Positions 25,667 through 34,948 of a DNA stretch of 64,000 bases are shown here, in pieces. Source of the stretch: Rhizobium hidalgonense (GTDB lineage Bacteria; Pseudomonadota; Alphaproteobacteria; Rhizobiales; Rhizobiaceae); NCBI RefSeq assembly GCF_002914525.1, contig NZ_LODW01000058.1, positions 1-64,000 of the forward strand, given 5' to 3'. The notes beneath the pieces are model-generated. The model was not told the origin of the DNA. It saw only the letters and a list, made by a program, of their open reading frames with translations, and ran no database searches. Each line of letters starts with the position of its first letter. Within the stretch, counting starts at the first letter, position 1. Both the position numbers and the translations under genes were made by a program.

Positions 25667-27181
25667 ATGGGCCGGGAGATTCACGACATATTCGTCATCG
25701 GCGGCGGCATCAACGGCTGCGGCATCGCGCGCGATGCCGTCGGGCGCGGTTATTCCGTGGCGCTGGCGGAGATGAACGATTTCGCCTCGGGCACCTCGTC
25801 GGGCGCCACCAAGCTCATTCATGGCGGCCTACGGTATCTCGAGCATTATGAGTTCCGCCTCGTGCGTGAATCGCTGATGGAGCGCGAGATCCTCTGGGCG
25901 ACGGCGCCGCACATCATCTGGCCGCTGCGCTTCGTGCTGCCCTACCACAAGGGCGGTATCCGCCCGGCCTGGTTGATCCGCCTCGGCCTCTTCCTCTACG
26001 ACCATCTCGGCGGCCGCAAGCTGCTGCCGGCGACCTCCGTGCTCGACATGCGCCGCGATCCGGCTGGCAAGCCGCTGAAAGCGCTGTTTGCCAAGGCCTT
26101 CGAATATTCCGACGGCTGGGTCGACGATGCCCGCATGGTGGTGCTGAACGCCCGCGACGCCGCCGACAAGGGAGCGACGATCATGCCGCGCACCAAGGTG
26201 GTGTCGGCAAGGCGCGAAAATGGCCTGTGGCATATCGAGACGACCGATACGGTCACCGGGCGCAATGACAGCCATCAGGCCAGAATGCTGGTCAATGCCG
26301 CCGGTCCCTGGGTCGATCATGTCATCCGTTCGGCCTTTGGCCAGAACGAGGCGCATCACGTCCGCCTCGTCCAGGGCAGCCACATCATCGTCAAGAAGAA
26401 GTTCGACGATCCCAGAGCCTATTTCTTCCAGAATCCCGACAACCGTATCATCTTCGCCATCCCCTATGAGGGCGAATTCACGCTGATCGGTACCACCGAC
26501 CGGGATTACACCGCCGATCCCAGGGATGTCCGGATCTCCGAGGAGGAGACCGTCTATCTTTGCAATGCGGCATCGGAATATTTCAAGGAGCCGGTCAGGC
26601 CCGAGGATATCGTCTGGACCTATTCGGCGGTCAGGCCGCTTTATGACGATGGCGCTTCGAAAGCGCAGGAAGCGACGCGCGATTACGTGCTGAAGCTGGA
26701 GGGCGAGGGGAGTGCCGCGCCGCTGCTCAACGTCTTCGGCGGCAAGCTCACCACCTATCGCCGGCTTTCCGAGCATGCGCTGGAAAAGATCGGTGCCGCA
26801 ATCGGCGTCAAGGGCGCCCCGTGGACGGCAAAAAGCCATCTGCCGGGCGGCGATTTCCCGGTCAAGGGTTACGAGGCCGAGGTCGCCAAGTTGAAACGGC
26901 GCTATGCGTTCCTTGCCGACCAGCATGCGCGCCGGCTGGTGCGCCGCTACGGCACGAAGGCCGAGGCGCTGCTGGGCGATGCCCGTGCGACCGAGGATCT
27001 CGGACGGTTGTTCGGCGGCGATCTCTACGAGGCCGAAGTCAAATATCTCGTCGAACATGAATGGGCCCGGCACGGCGAAGACGTGCTGTGGAGGAGAACA
27101 AAGGATGGTCTGCGCCTTTCCCAGGAGCAGGCTCAGTCACTGGAGGAGTACATGGCTGCCATACCGGCAATGGCCGGATAA
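25667..27181 (+). CDS. glpD: aerobic glycerol-3-phosphate dehydrogenase
   Basis: A 504-residue FAD enzyme that oxidises glycerol-3-phosphate to dihydroxyacetone phosphate at the inner membrane and feeds electrons to quinone. The FAD motif VIGGGINGCGIARDA (about residues 10-24) is followed by the GlpD-specific SSGATKLIHGGLRYLE, and near the C-terminal part FGGKLTTYR. Full length. GGAGGGG lies just before the ATG at 25667. It is the first gene of the glpDSTPQUV-K operon. Confidence 0.95.
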   Translation: MGREIHDIFVIGGGINGCGIARDAVGRGYSVALAEMNDFASGTSSGATKLIHGGLRYLEHYEFRLVRESLMEREILWATAPHIIWPLRFVLPYHKGGIRPAWLIRLGLFLYDHLGGRKLLPATSVLDMRRDPAGKPLKALFAKAFEYSDGWVDDARMVVLNARDAADKGATIMPRTKVVSARRENGLWHIETTDTVTGRNDSHQARMLVNAAGPWVDHVIRSAFGQNEAHHVRLVQGSHIIVKKKFDDPRAYFFQNPDNRIIFAIPYEGEFTLIGTTDRDYTADPRDVRISEEETVYLCNAASEYFKEPVRPEDIVWTYSAVRPLYDDGASKAQEATRDYVLKLEGEGSAAPLLNVFGGKLTTYRRLSEHALEKIGAAIGVKGAPWTAKSHLPGGDFPVKGYEAEVAKLKRRYAFLADQHARRLVRRYGTKAEALLGDARATEDLGRLFGGDLYEAEVKYLVEHEWARHGEDVLWRRTKDGLRLSQEQAQSLEEYMAAIPAMAG

Positions 27182-27223
27182 GGCGGCGTGTGGTCCCCGC
27201 TGCGTGGAGGCACGGGAACAGGA

Positions 27224-28303
27224 ATGCTGGAACTGCGAAACGCCGCCAAGATGGTGGGCGCGGACTATCATATCTATCCGACCGATCTGGTTCTCGAGCG
27301 CGGCACGCTGAACGTCCTGCTCGGGCCGACGCTGTCGGGCAAGACGTCGCTGATGCGGCTGATGGCCGGGCTCGACCGTCCGACTGCCGGCTCCGTTCAT
27401 TTCGACGGCGCCGATGTCACCGGCATGCCGGTGCAGAAGCGCAACGTCGCCATGGTCTACCAGCAGTTCATCAACTATCCGGCGCTGACCGTTTATGAGA
27501 ACATCGCCTCGCCGATGCGCATCTCGGGCAAGGATGCCGCGACGATCGACCGCGATGTGCGCAAGGCGGCCGAGCTTTTGAAGCTCACGCCCTATCTCGA
27601 CCGCACGCCGCTCAATCTGTCCGGCGGCCAGCAGCAGCGCACCGCGCTGGCGCGCGCCCTCGTCAAGAATGCCAGCCTGGTGCTAATGGACGAGCCGCTC
27701 GCCAATCTCGATTACAAGCTGCGTGAAGAATTGCGGCAGGAATTGCCGAAGATCTTTGCCCAGTCCGGCGCGATCTTCGTCTATGCCACGACGGAACCCT
27801 CCGAAGCTTTGCTGCTGGGCGGCAATACGGCTGCGCTCAACGAGGGTCGGATCACGCAGTTCGGCCCGACGATCGAGGTCTACCGCAATCCAATCGATCT
27901 GACGACGGCGAAAACCTTTGCCGATCCGCCACTGAATTTTATTGATCTGGTCAAATCGGCAGGCAATTTCCTGCGCGACGGCGAGTTGATTTTTGCCGTG
28001 CCGCCGCATCTTCAGAGCGTGCCGGACGGGCCGGCAACGATCGCGTTTCATCCGCATCATCTTGCACCCACCGCTCAGACGGCTAGCTCGGCGCGGCTGA
28101 CGGCACGGACACAGATTTCGGAGATCACGGGGTCGGAAAGTTTCGTTCATCTGCAATTTGCCGACACCCGCTGGGTGATGCTCGCCCACGGCATCCACAA
28201 TATCGACCCGGACACGGACATCTCCGTTTTCATCGACACGCGCCACCTGATGGCGTTCGGCGCAGACGGCCTGGCGATCACCACTGCCAGGCAGAGGGGC
28301 TAG
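27224..28303 (+). CDS. glpS: glycerol ABC importer ATPase GlpS (no H-loop His)
   Basis: A 359-residue ATPase of the MalK/UgpC type, one of two in the glycerol importer known from R. leguminosarum. Walker A is GPTLSGKT (34-41), a departure from GPSGCGKS; Q-loop Gln80; signature LSGGQ (132-136); Walker B Asp156 with Glu157. At the H-loop the usual Y-V-T-H-D reads Y-A-T-T-E (187-191), so the switch His is replaced by Thr190. The C-terminal 110 residues form the regulatory OB-like domain. It starts 42 bases after glpD. With GlpT it should form a heterodimer with one impaired ATP site. Confidence 0.92.
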   Translation: MLELRNAAKMVGADYHIYPTDLVLERGTLNVLLGPTLSGKTSLMRLMAGLDRPTAGSVHFDGADVTGMPVQKRNVAMVYQQFINYPALTVYENIASPMRISGKDAATIDRDVRKAAELLKLTPYLDRTPLNLSGGQQQRTALARALVKNASLVLMDEPLANLDYKLREELRQELPKIFAQSGAIFVYATTEPSEALLLGGNTAALNEGRITQFGPTIEVYRNPIDLTTAKTFADPPLNFIDLVKSAGNFLRDGELIFAVPPHLQSVPDGPATIAFHPHHLAPTAQTASSARLTARTQISEITGSESFVHLQFADTRWVMLAHGIHNIDPDTDISVFIDTRHLMAFGADGLAITTARQRG

Positions 28304-28312
28304 GAGAAGATC

Positions 28313-29383
28313 ATGGCACGTATCACCCTCGATCATATTCGCCATGCCTATGGGCCGAACCCGAAGAGCGAGAAGGACTACGCTCTCAAGGAAGTGCACC
28401 ACGAGTGGAACGATGGCGGCGCCTATGCGCTGCTCGGACCTTCAGGCTGCGGAAAGACCTCGCTGCTCAATATCATTTCCGGCCTTATTCAGCCGTCCGA
28501 AGGGCGCATTCTCTTCGACGGGCAGGATGTTACGAACCTGCCGACGCAGCAGCGAAATATTGCTCAGGTATTCCAGTTTCCGGTCATCTACGACACGATG
28601 ACCGTCTACGACAATCTGGCTTTCCCCTTGCGCAACCGCGGCGTCGCGGAGCCTGATGTTGATCGTCGCGTCCGCGAAATATTGGAGATGATTGATCTTG
28701 CAGACTGGGCCAAGCGTCGCGCTCGCGGTTTGACGGCGGACCAAAAGCAGAAGATTTCGCTCGGCCGCGGCCTGGTGCGCTCGGATGTGAACGCGATTCT
28801 CTTCGACGAGCCGCTCACTGTCATCGATCCGCATATGAAATGGGTGCTGCGATCGCAGCTGAAGCGGCTGCACAAGCAGTTCGGCTTTACGATGGTCTAT
28901 GTCACACATGACCAGACGGAGGCGCTGACCTTCGCCGACAAGGTGGTGGTGATGTACGATGGCGAGATCGTGCAGATCGGCACGCCGGCCGAACTCTTCG
29001 AGCGTCCGAGCCATACCTTCGTCGGCTACTTCATCGGTTCGCCGGGCATGAACTTCATGCCGGCCAAGGTGGAGGGCAGTACGGTTCGGGTCGGTGAGCA
29101 CGCGCTGACGCTCGACTATGCGCCAAAGACTTCGCAAGCGGCCAAGGTAGAGCTTGGAATCCGGCCCGAGTTTATCAGGGTCGGCCGCGAGGGCATGCCT
29201 GTGACGGTGAGCAAGGTGGAAGATATCGGCCGGCAGAGGATCGTCCGCGCCCAGTTTGCCGGCCAGCCGATCGCAATCGTCGTCCCTGAAGACGGGGAGA
29301 TTCCGGCTGATCCCCGGGTGACCTTCGAGCCATCGGCGATCAGCATTTATGCCGACTCTTGGCGCGCCGGACGGGAGGCTTGA
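28313..29383 (+). CDS. glpT: glycerol ABC importer ATPase GlpT (degenerate signature)
   Basis: A 356-residue MalK-type ATPase, the partner of GlpS. Walker A GPSGCGKT (42-49), Q-loop Gln88, Walker B Asp165 with Glu166 and H-loop His199 (YVTHD) are all canonical. The ABC signature expected as LSGGQ reads LTADQ (140-144), so both signature glycines are lost. This complements the defect in GlpS. The C-terminal regulatory domain is present. GGAGAAG precedes the ATG, 9 bases after the glpS stop. Named by homology to the R. leguminosarum glycerol operon; not to be confused with the E. coli G3P antiporter GlpT. Confidence 0.92.
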   Translation: MARITLDHIRHAYGPNPKSEKDYALKEVHHEWNDGGAYALLGPSGCGKTSLLNIISGLIQPSEGRILFDGQDVTNLPTQQRNIAQVFQFPVIYDTMTVYDNLAFPLRNRGVAEPDVDRRVREILEMIDLADWAKRRARGLTADQKQKISLGRGLVRSDVNAILFDEPLTVIDPHMKWVLRSQLKRLHKQFGFTMVYVTHDQTEALTFADKVVVMYDGEIVQIGTPAELFERPSHTFVGYFIGSPGMNFMPAKVEGSTVRVGEHALTLDYAPKTSQAAKVELGIRPEFIRVGREGMPVTVSKVEDIGRQRIVRAQFAGQPIAIVVPEDGEIPADPRVTFEPSAISIYADSWRAGREA

Positions 29384-29385
29384 TC

Positions 29386-30252
29386 ATGGAAAAAACCTGG
29401 AACAACAAAGCCTGGTTTCTGGTTCTGCCGGTCCTCGTGCTGGTGGCGTTCTCGGCTGTCATTCCCTTGATGACGGTCGTGAATTATTCCGTTCAGGACA
29501 CTTTCGGAAACAACCAGTTCTTCTGGAACGGAACGGATTGGTTTACCGAAATCCTGCATTCCGACCGGTTCTGGGCCGCCCTGCAGCGAAACCTGATTTT
29601 TTCGTTGATCATTCTCGCTCTTGAGATTCCGCTCGGTATTTTCATTGCGCTCAACATGCCGAAATCAGGCATCGGCGTGCCGGTGTGCCTGGTTCTGATG
29701 GCACTACCATTGCTGATCCCGTGGAACGTTGTCGGCACGATCTGGCAGGTGTTCGGCCGCAACGACATTGGTTTGTTCGGCTATTACATCAATGCCATCG
29801 GCTTCGATTACAACTACGTGCAGGATCCGCTCGACGCCTGGGTAACCATCATCATCATGGATGTCTGGCACTGGACGAGCCTGGTCGTCTTGCTCTGCTA
29901 TGCCGGCCTCGTTTCCATTCCGGATGCTTTTTATCAGGCAGCCAAGATCGACGGTGCGTCCCGTTGGGCGGTGTTCCGCTATATCCAGCTGCCCAAGATG
30001 AAGCGTGTTCTTCTGATCGCCGTGCTGCTGCGTTTCATGGATAGTTTCATGATCTACACCGAACCGTTTGTCGTCACGGGTGGCGGTCCGGGCAACTCGA
30101 CCACGTTCCTGTCAATCGATCTGGTCAAGACCGCGCTCGGACAGTTCGACCTCGGTCCGGCCGCTGCCATGTCGCTGATCTATTTCCTGATCATCCTGCT
30201 GCTTTCGTGGGTGTTCTACACCGTCATGACAAGCCACGACGCGGAGAATTGA
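29386..30252 (+). CDS. glpP: glycerol ABC importer permease GlpP
   Basis: A 288-residue inner-membrane permease of the MalF/UgpA type with six predicted membrane segments. The ATPase-contact EAA loop is seen as YQAAKIDGASRWAVFRYIQLP (about residues 184-204). The ATG is 2 bases after the glpT stop, showing tight coupling. Forms the channel with GlpQ. Confidence 0.92.
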   Translation: MEKTWNNKAWFLVLPVLVLVAFSAVIPLMTVVNYSVQDTFGNNQFFWNGTDWFTEILHSDRFWAALQRNLIFSLIILALEIPLGIFIALNMPKSGIGVPVCLVLMALPLLIPWNVVGTIWQVFGRNDIGLFGYYINAIGFDYNYVQDPLDAWVTIIIMDVWHWTSLVVLLCYAGLVSIPDAFYQAAKIDGASRWAVFRYIQLPKMKRVLLIAVLLRFMDSFMIYTEPFVVTGGGPGNSTTFLSIDLVKTALGQFDLGPAAAMSLIYFLIILLLSWVFYTVMTSHDAEN

Positions 30253-30253
30253 A

Positions 30254-31165
30254 ATGAGCGCCTCCAACGAAACGACAGCGAGCCGAAAGATCTCAGGCGT
30301 TACCAGTGTCGCAAGCGGTCTCTCCTCCGATGAAGTCAGCCGTATGATGCGCCGGCGCGGCGAGGAATCGCGCTGGTGGTGGCTGGTTCCGACGATCTAT
30401 ATCATCGTGCTCCTGCTGCCGATCTATTGGCTCGTCAACATGAGCTTCAAGACCAACGCGGAAATCGTCAATTCTCTGACGCTTTATCCTCATAACCCGA
30501 CGATCGCCAATTACGTGACGATCTTCACGGAGAAGGCGTGGTATTCCGGCTACATCAATTCGATCACCTATGTGGTCATGAACATGGTGATCTCGGTGGC
30601 GGCCGCGTTGCCGGCGGCCTATGCCTTCTCCCGGTATCGCTTCCTCGGCGACAAGCATCTCTTCTTCTGGCTGCTGACGAACCGGATGGCGCCGCCGGCA
30701 GTTTTTGCCCTTCCGTTCTTCCAGCTCTACTCAGCCTTTGGGCTGATCGACACGCATATCGCAGTGGCGCTTGCCCACTGCTTGTTCAACGTGCCGCTGG
30801 CGGTCTGGATCCTTGAAGGCTTCATGTCCGGGGTGCCGAAGGAAATCGACGAGACGGCCTATATCGATGGCTACTCGTTCCCGCGGTTTTTCCTGAAGAT
30901 CTTCACGCCGCTGATTGCGAGCGGCATAGGTGTCGCCTGCTTCTTCTGCTTCATGTTCTCCTGGGTCGAGTTGCTGATCGCCCGAACGCTGACGACGACC
31001 GACGCGAAGCCGATTGCTGCCACCATGACCCGTACCGTCTCTGCATCCGGCATGGACTGGGGTCTGCTGGCCGCCGCAGGTGTTCTGACCTTGATCCCGG
31101 GGGCGCTGGTGATCTGGTTTGTACGCAACTACATTGCCAAGGGCTTCGCCCTGGGGAGGGTTTGA
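30254..31165 (+). CDS. glpQ: glycerol ABC importer permease GlpQ
   Basis: A 303-residue permease of the MalG/UgpE type with six membrane segments after a polar N-terminal stretch of about 40 residues. The EAA loop appears as DETAYIDGYSFPRFFLKIFTP. It begins one base after glpP and its stop overlaps the glpU start. Pairs with GlpP. The name follows the rhizobial operon and is unrelated to the E. coli phosphodiesterase GlpQ. Confidence 0.92.
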   Translation: MSASNETTASRKISGVTSVASGLSSDEVSRMMRRRGEESRWWWLVPTIYIIVLLLPIYWLVNMSFKTNAEIVNSLTLYPHNPTIANYVTIFTEKAWYSGYINSITYVVMNMVISVAAALPAAYAFSRYRFLGDKHLFFWLLTNRMAPPAVFALPFFQLYSAFGLIDTHIAVALAHCLFNVPLAVWILEGFMSGVPKEIDETAYIDGYSFPRFFLKIFTPLIASGIGVACFFCFMFSWVELLIARTLTTTDAKPIAATMTRTVSASGMDWGLLAAAGVLTLIPGALVIWFVRNYIAKGFALGRV

Positions 31166-31461
31166 TGAGCTATTCGCTTCCCGATTTTTCATGGATGGCG
31201 TGGACCTGGCCGACGGCCGCCTTCTTCATCGTCATCGTATTGCTGCTGATTGGCATGGGGGCATGGGAATATGCCGTGCCGGGCGGCAATCCGCGGATCG
31301 GAATCCTGCGCTTCGAGACGACGCGCGGTGACCGGCTTTTCCTTTCGCTGCTCGGCAGCGCCTTTATCCATCTTGCCTGGCTTGGTCTCGTTGGATCAAG
31401 CCTCTGGTGGGCTCTCGCTCTCTCCGTTGCCTACGCCATCGGCGTATTCCGCTACGTGTGA
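31165..31461 (+). CDS. glpU: DUF2160 small membrane protein GlpU
   Basis: A 98-residue protein with three hydrophobic segments (about 12-31, 55-72, 74-95) and the DUF2160 pattern (WMAWTWPTAAFF, GMGAWEYAVPGGNPR). It lies in nearly all rhizobial glycerol importer operons between the permeases and binding protein. Its role is unknown; an accessory membrane subunit is possible. The ATG at 31165 shares a base with the glpQ stop (TGATG). Confidence 0.9.
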   Translation: MSYSLPDFSWMAWTWPTAAFFIVIVLLLIGMGAWEYAVPGGNPRIGILRFETTRGDRLFLSLLGSAFIHLAWLGLVGSSLWWALALSVAYAIGVFRYV

Positions 31462-31541
31462 GGCAAGTTGATGCAGATGGCCGGGGGTATTTCTGGCCGC
31501 CTGATACGTGAAGACTGCAATCGCAAACCTGGGAGGATCTC

Positions 31542-33266
31542 ATGCGAAGGCATTTATTGACGACGACAGCAGCGGTACTGCTGGCCATGACCGGGTCGGC
31601 TTATGCCGGCATGGACGAGGCAAAGACTTTTCTGGATAAAGAGATCGGCGACGTGTCGACGCTCTCTCGCGCCGACCAGGAAAAGGAAATGCAGTGGTTC
31701 ATCGATGCTGCGAAGCCCCTGCAGGGGATGGACATCAAGGTTGTTTCTGAAACCTTGACCACTCACCAGTACGAGTCCCAGGTGCTGGCTCCAGCCTTTA
31801 CGGCGATCACCGGGATCAAGGTCACGCACGACGTCATCCAGGAAGGTGACGTAGTCGAGAAGATCCAGACCCAGATGCAGACCGGTCAGAACCTTTATGA
31901 CGGCTGGGTCAATGACTCCGACTTGATCGGTACGCATTGGCGCTATCAGCAGGTGCGCAACCTGACCGACTGGATGGCCGGCGAAGGCAAGGACGTTACC
32001 AACCCCGGCCTCGATATCGACGACTTCATTGGCACCAAGTTTACCACTGCACCGGACAAGAAGCTCTACCAGCTTCCAGACCAGCAATTCGCCAACCTCT
32101 ACTGGTTCCGCTACGACTGGTTCAACGACGAGAAGAACAAGGCCGATTTCAAGGCGAAATACGGCTACGATCTCGGCGTTCCGGTCAACTGGTCGGCCTA
32201 CGAAGACATTGCCGAATTCTTTACCGGCCGTGACGTGAACGGCAAGAAGGTCTTCGGCCATATGGACTACGGCAAGAAGGACCCGTCGCTCGGCTGGCGC
32301 TTCACCGACGCCTGGCTGTCGATGGCCGGCAACGGCGATAAGGGCCTGCCGAACGGTCTTCCGGTCGATGAATGGGGCATCAAGGTCGACGAGAAGTCGC
32401 GCCCCGTCGGCTCATGCGTTGCCCGCGGCGGTGACACCAATGGCCCGGCGTCTGTCTACTCTATCCAGAAGTATCTGGATTGGTTGAAGGCCTATGCACC
32501 GCCGGAAGCTCAGGGCATGACCTTCTCGGAATCGGGTCCGGTTCCGGCACAGGGTAACGTCGCGCAGCAGATCTTCTGGTACACCGCATTTACCGCAGAC
32601 ATGGTCAAGCCTGGCCTGCCTGTCATGAATGAAGACGGGACGCCGAAATGGCGCATGGCACCGAGCCCGCATGGCGTTTACTGGAAAGACGGCATGAAGC
32701 TCGGGTACCAGGACGTCGGTTCCTGGACGCTGATGAAATCGACCCCGACGGATCGCGCAAAAGCTGCCTGGCTCTATGCACAGTTCGTGACCTCCAAGAC
32801 GGTTGACGTGAAGAAGAGCCAGCTCGGTCTCACCTTCATCCGCGAATCCACCATTCGCGACAAGAGCTTTACGGAGCGCGCTCCGAAGCTCGGCGGTCTG
32901 ATCGAGTTCTATCGCTCGCCGGCCCGTGTTCAGTGGTCGCCAACCGGCACCAACGTTCCCGATTATCCGAAGCTGGCTCAGCTTTGGTGGCAGGCCATCG
33001 GTGACGCCGCGGCCGGCGCCAAGACGCCGCAGGAAGCCATGGATTCTCTTTGCGGCGAGCAGGAGAAGGTCATGGGCCGTATCGAGAAATCGGGCGTTCA
33101 GGGCGATATCGGACCGAAACTGGCCGAAGAGCACGATCTCGACTACTGGAACAAGGATGCCGTCGCAAAGGGCAACCTTGCGCCGCAGCTGAAGATCGAG
33201 AACGAGAAGGAAAAGCCGGTCACGGTCAACTACGACGAACTCGTCAAGAGCTGGCAGTCGAAGTAA
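31542..33266 (+). CDS. glpV: glycerol-binding periplasmic protein GlpV
   Basis: A 574-residue periplasmic binding protein with a signal peptide cut after SAYA (about residue 23). It belongs to the large extracellular solute-binding type 1 fold but is longer than MalE (about 400), as is usual for the glycerol operon member. GGGAGGAT precedes the ATG. It captures glycerol for GlpSTPQ. Confidence 0.92.
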   Translation: MRRHLLTTTAAVLLAMTGSAYAGMDEAKTFLDKEIGDVSTLSRADQEKEMQWFIDAAKPLQGMDIKVVSETLTTHQYESQVLAPAFTAITGIKVTHDVIQEGDVVEKIQTQMQTGQNLYDGWVNDSDLIGTHWRYQQVRNLTDWMAGEGKDVTNPGLDIDDFIGTKFTTAPDKKLYQLPDQQFANLYWFRYDWFNDEKNKADFKAKYGYDLGVPVNWSAYEDIAEFFTGRDVNGKKVFGHMDYGKKDPSLGWRFTDAWLSMAGNGDKGLPNGLPVDEWGIKVDEKSRPVGSCVARGGDTNGPASVYSIQKYLDWLKAYAPPEAQGMTFSESGPVPAQGNVAQQIFWYTAFTADMVKPGLPVMNEDGTPKWRMAPSPHGVYWKDGMKLGYQDVGSWTLMKSTPTDRAKAAWLYAQFVTSKTVDVKKSQLGLTFIRESTIRDKSFTERAPKLGGLIEFYRSPARVQWSPTGTNVPDYPKLAQLWWQAIGDAAAGAKTPQEAMDSLCGEQEKVMGRIEKSGVQGDIGPKLAEEHDLDYWNKDAVAKGNLAPQLKIENEKEKPVTVNYDELVKSWQSK

Positions 33267-33275
33267 GGCCAACCT

Positions 33276-33335
33276 TGGCCGGAGGCGACGAGGCTTCCGG
33301 CCACCACTTCTTGCCACCGGCATCCAGCCGGTGGC
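33276..33335 (+). promoter_or_regulatory. two hairpins between glpV and glpK
   Basis: TGGCCGGA (33276-33283) pairs with TCCGGCCA (33296-33303), and GCCACCGGC (33313-33321) pairs perfectly with GCCGGTGGC (33327-33335) around a 5-base loop. There is no U-tract. They could protect the 3' end of the transporter mRNA, so that the abundant binding protein is made in excess over GlpK. Confidence 0.55.
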
Positions 33336-33418
33336 ACTCACAATCTTTCTCTCATGAAACGTCCGCGTCCTGCCGACCAACAGCAGGCTGAGCGTCTTCG
33401 TGCGAGCCGGAGACGGAT

Positions 33419-34921
33419 ATGAGCGGCTATATTCTTGCAATCGACCAGGGCACCACGTCTTCACGCACGATCATCTTCGATGGCGAAATGAAGATGGCCG
33501 GCTCGGCCCAGGCGGAGATCACCCAATATTATCCGCAGCCTGGATGGGTGGAGCATGATGCCGGCGAAATCTGGCAATCCGTCGTCGACACGGCGCGCAA
33601 GGCGATCACCGATGCCGGTCTTGATGCCGCCGCCATTGCCGCGATCGGCATCACCAATCAGCGCGAAACGGCTGTCGTCTGGGACCGCAGGTCGGGCGCG
33701 CCGCTTCACCGGGCGATCGTCTGGCAGGACAGGCGCACGGCCGAAATGTGCGAGAGCCTGAAGGCCGACGGATATGAGAAGCTGTTCAGCGCCAAGACCG
33801 GCCTGCTGCTTGACCCCTATTTCTCCGGAACCAAGCTGCGCTGGCTGCTCGACAATGTCGATGGCCTGCGGGAGAAGGCGGAGGCAGGCGAGGTCTGCTT
33901 CGGCACGATCGACAGCTGGCTGATCTACAAGCTGACGGACGGCCGCGTGCACGCCACCGACGCGACCAATGCGTCGCGAACGTTGCTTTATAATATCGAC
34001 GACGGCGTTTGGGACGAGGAGCTTCTGGGCATTCTGGGCATTCCCTCTGCCATGCTTCCCGAGGTCAAGGAATGCGCCGATGATTTCGGCCGCGCTGACA
34101 AGGCGCTGTTCGGTGCCGAGCTTCCGATCCTCGGCGTTGCCGGTGACCAGCAGGCGGCGGCCGTGGGCAATGCCTGCTTCGAGCCCGGCATGATGAAATC
34201 CACCTATGGCACCGGTTGCTTTGCCCTGCTGAACACCGGCCGGGATCGTGTTTCCTCCTCCAACCGGATGCTGACCACGATCGCCTGCCGCCTCGACGGC
34301 GAGACGACCTACGCGCTCGAAGGCTCGATCTTTATCGCCGGTGCCGCCGTGCAATGGCTGCGTGACGGTCTCGGCATCATCGATCAGGCGTCGGAGGCGG
34401 GCGTGCTTGCGGCCAAGGCCGATCCCGGGCAGCAGGTCTATATTGTTCCGGCATTCACCGGCCTTGGCGCGCCCTATTGGGATCCGAACGCGCGCGGCGC
34501 GATCTTCGGCCTGACGCGAAACAGCGGCCCGGCGGAATTTGCCCGCGCCGTGCTCGAATCCGTCGCCTACCAGACACTCGACTTGCTGGTGGCGATGAAG
34601 AAGGACTGGGGCGTCAACCAGCTGGAAACCGTGCTGCGCGTCGATGGCGGCATGGCGGCTTCGGATTGGACGATGCAGTGCCTGGCCGACATGACCGGAA
34701 ATCCCGTCGACCGCTCGGCGATCCGCGAGACGACGGCGCTGGGAGCCGCCTGGCTTGCCGGCTCGAAAGCCGGCATCTGGCCGAGCAAGAAGAATTTCGC
34801 CAAGGCCTGGGCTTGCGACCGCCGCTTCAACCCCTCGATGGAGGAGACCGAGCGCCAGGCAAAAATTATCGGCTGGAAGAATGCGGTGTCGCGGATGATT
34901 TCGGACACCTCGGCGGGCTGA
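33419..34921 (+). CDS. glpK: glycerol kinase
   Basis: A 500-residue FGGY-family kinase that phosphorylates glycerol to glycerol-3-phosphate, trapping it for GlpD. It shows the phosphate-binding [14 protein letters not shown] (about 6-19), [12 protein letters not shown], the metal/substrate [11 protein letters not shown] region, and the C-terminal FGGY-type segment [13 protein letters not shown]. Full length. It lies 152 bases after glpV, behind two hairpins, and converges on the sugar importer operon. Confidence 0.96.
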   Translation: MSGYILAIDQGTTSSRTIIFDGEMKMAGSAQAEITQYYPQPGWVEHDAGEIWQSVVDTARKAITDAGLDAAAIAAIGITNQRETAVVWDRRSGAPLHRAIVWQDRRTAEMCESLKADGYEKLFSAKTGLLLDPYFSGTKLRWLLDNVDGLREKAEAGEVCFGTIDSWLIYKLTDGRVHATDATNASRTLLYNIDDGVWDEELLGILGIPSAMLPEVKECADDFGRADKALFGAELPILGVAGDQQAAAVGNACFEPGMMKSTYGTGCFALLNTGRDRVSSSNRMLTTIACRLDGETTYALEGSIFIAGAAVQWLRDGLGIIDQASEAGVLAAKADPGQQVYIVPAFTGLGAPYWDPNARGAIFGLTRNSGPAEFARAVLESVAYQTLDLLVAMKKDWGVNQLETVLRVDGGMAASDWTMQCLADMTGNPVDRSAIRETTALGAAWLAGSKAGIWPSKKNFAKAWACDRRFNPSMEETERQAKIIGWKNAVSRMISDTSAG

Positions 34922-34948
34922 CACCTATCCCGGATACGGCTTCATCTC

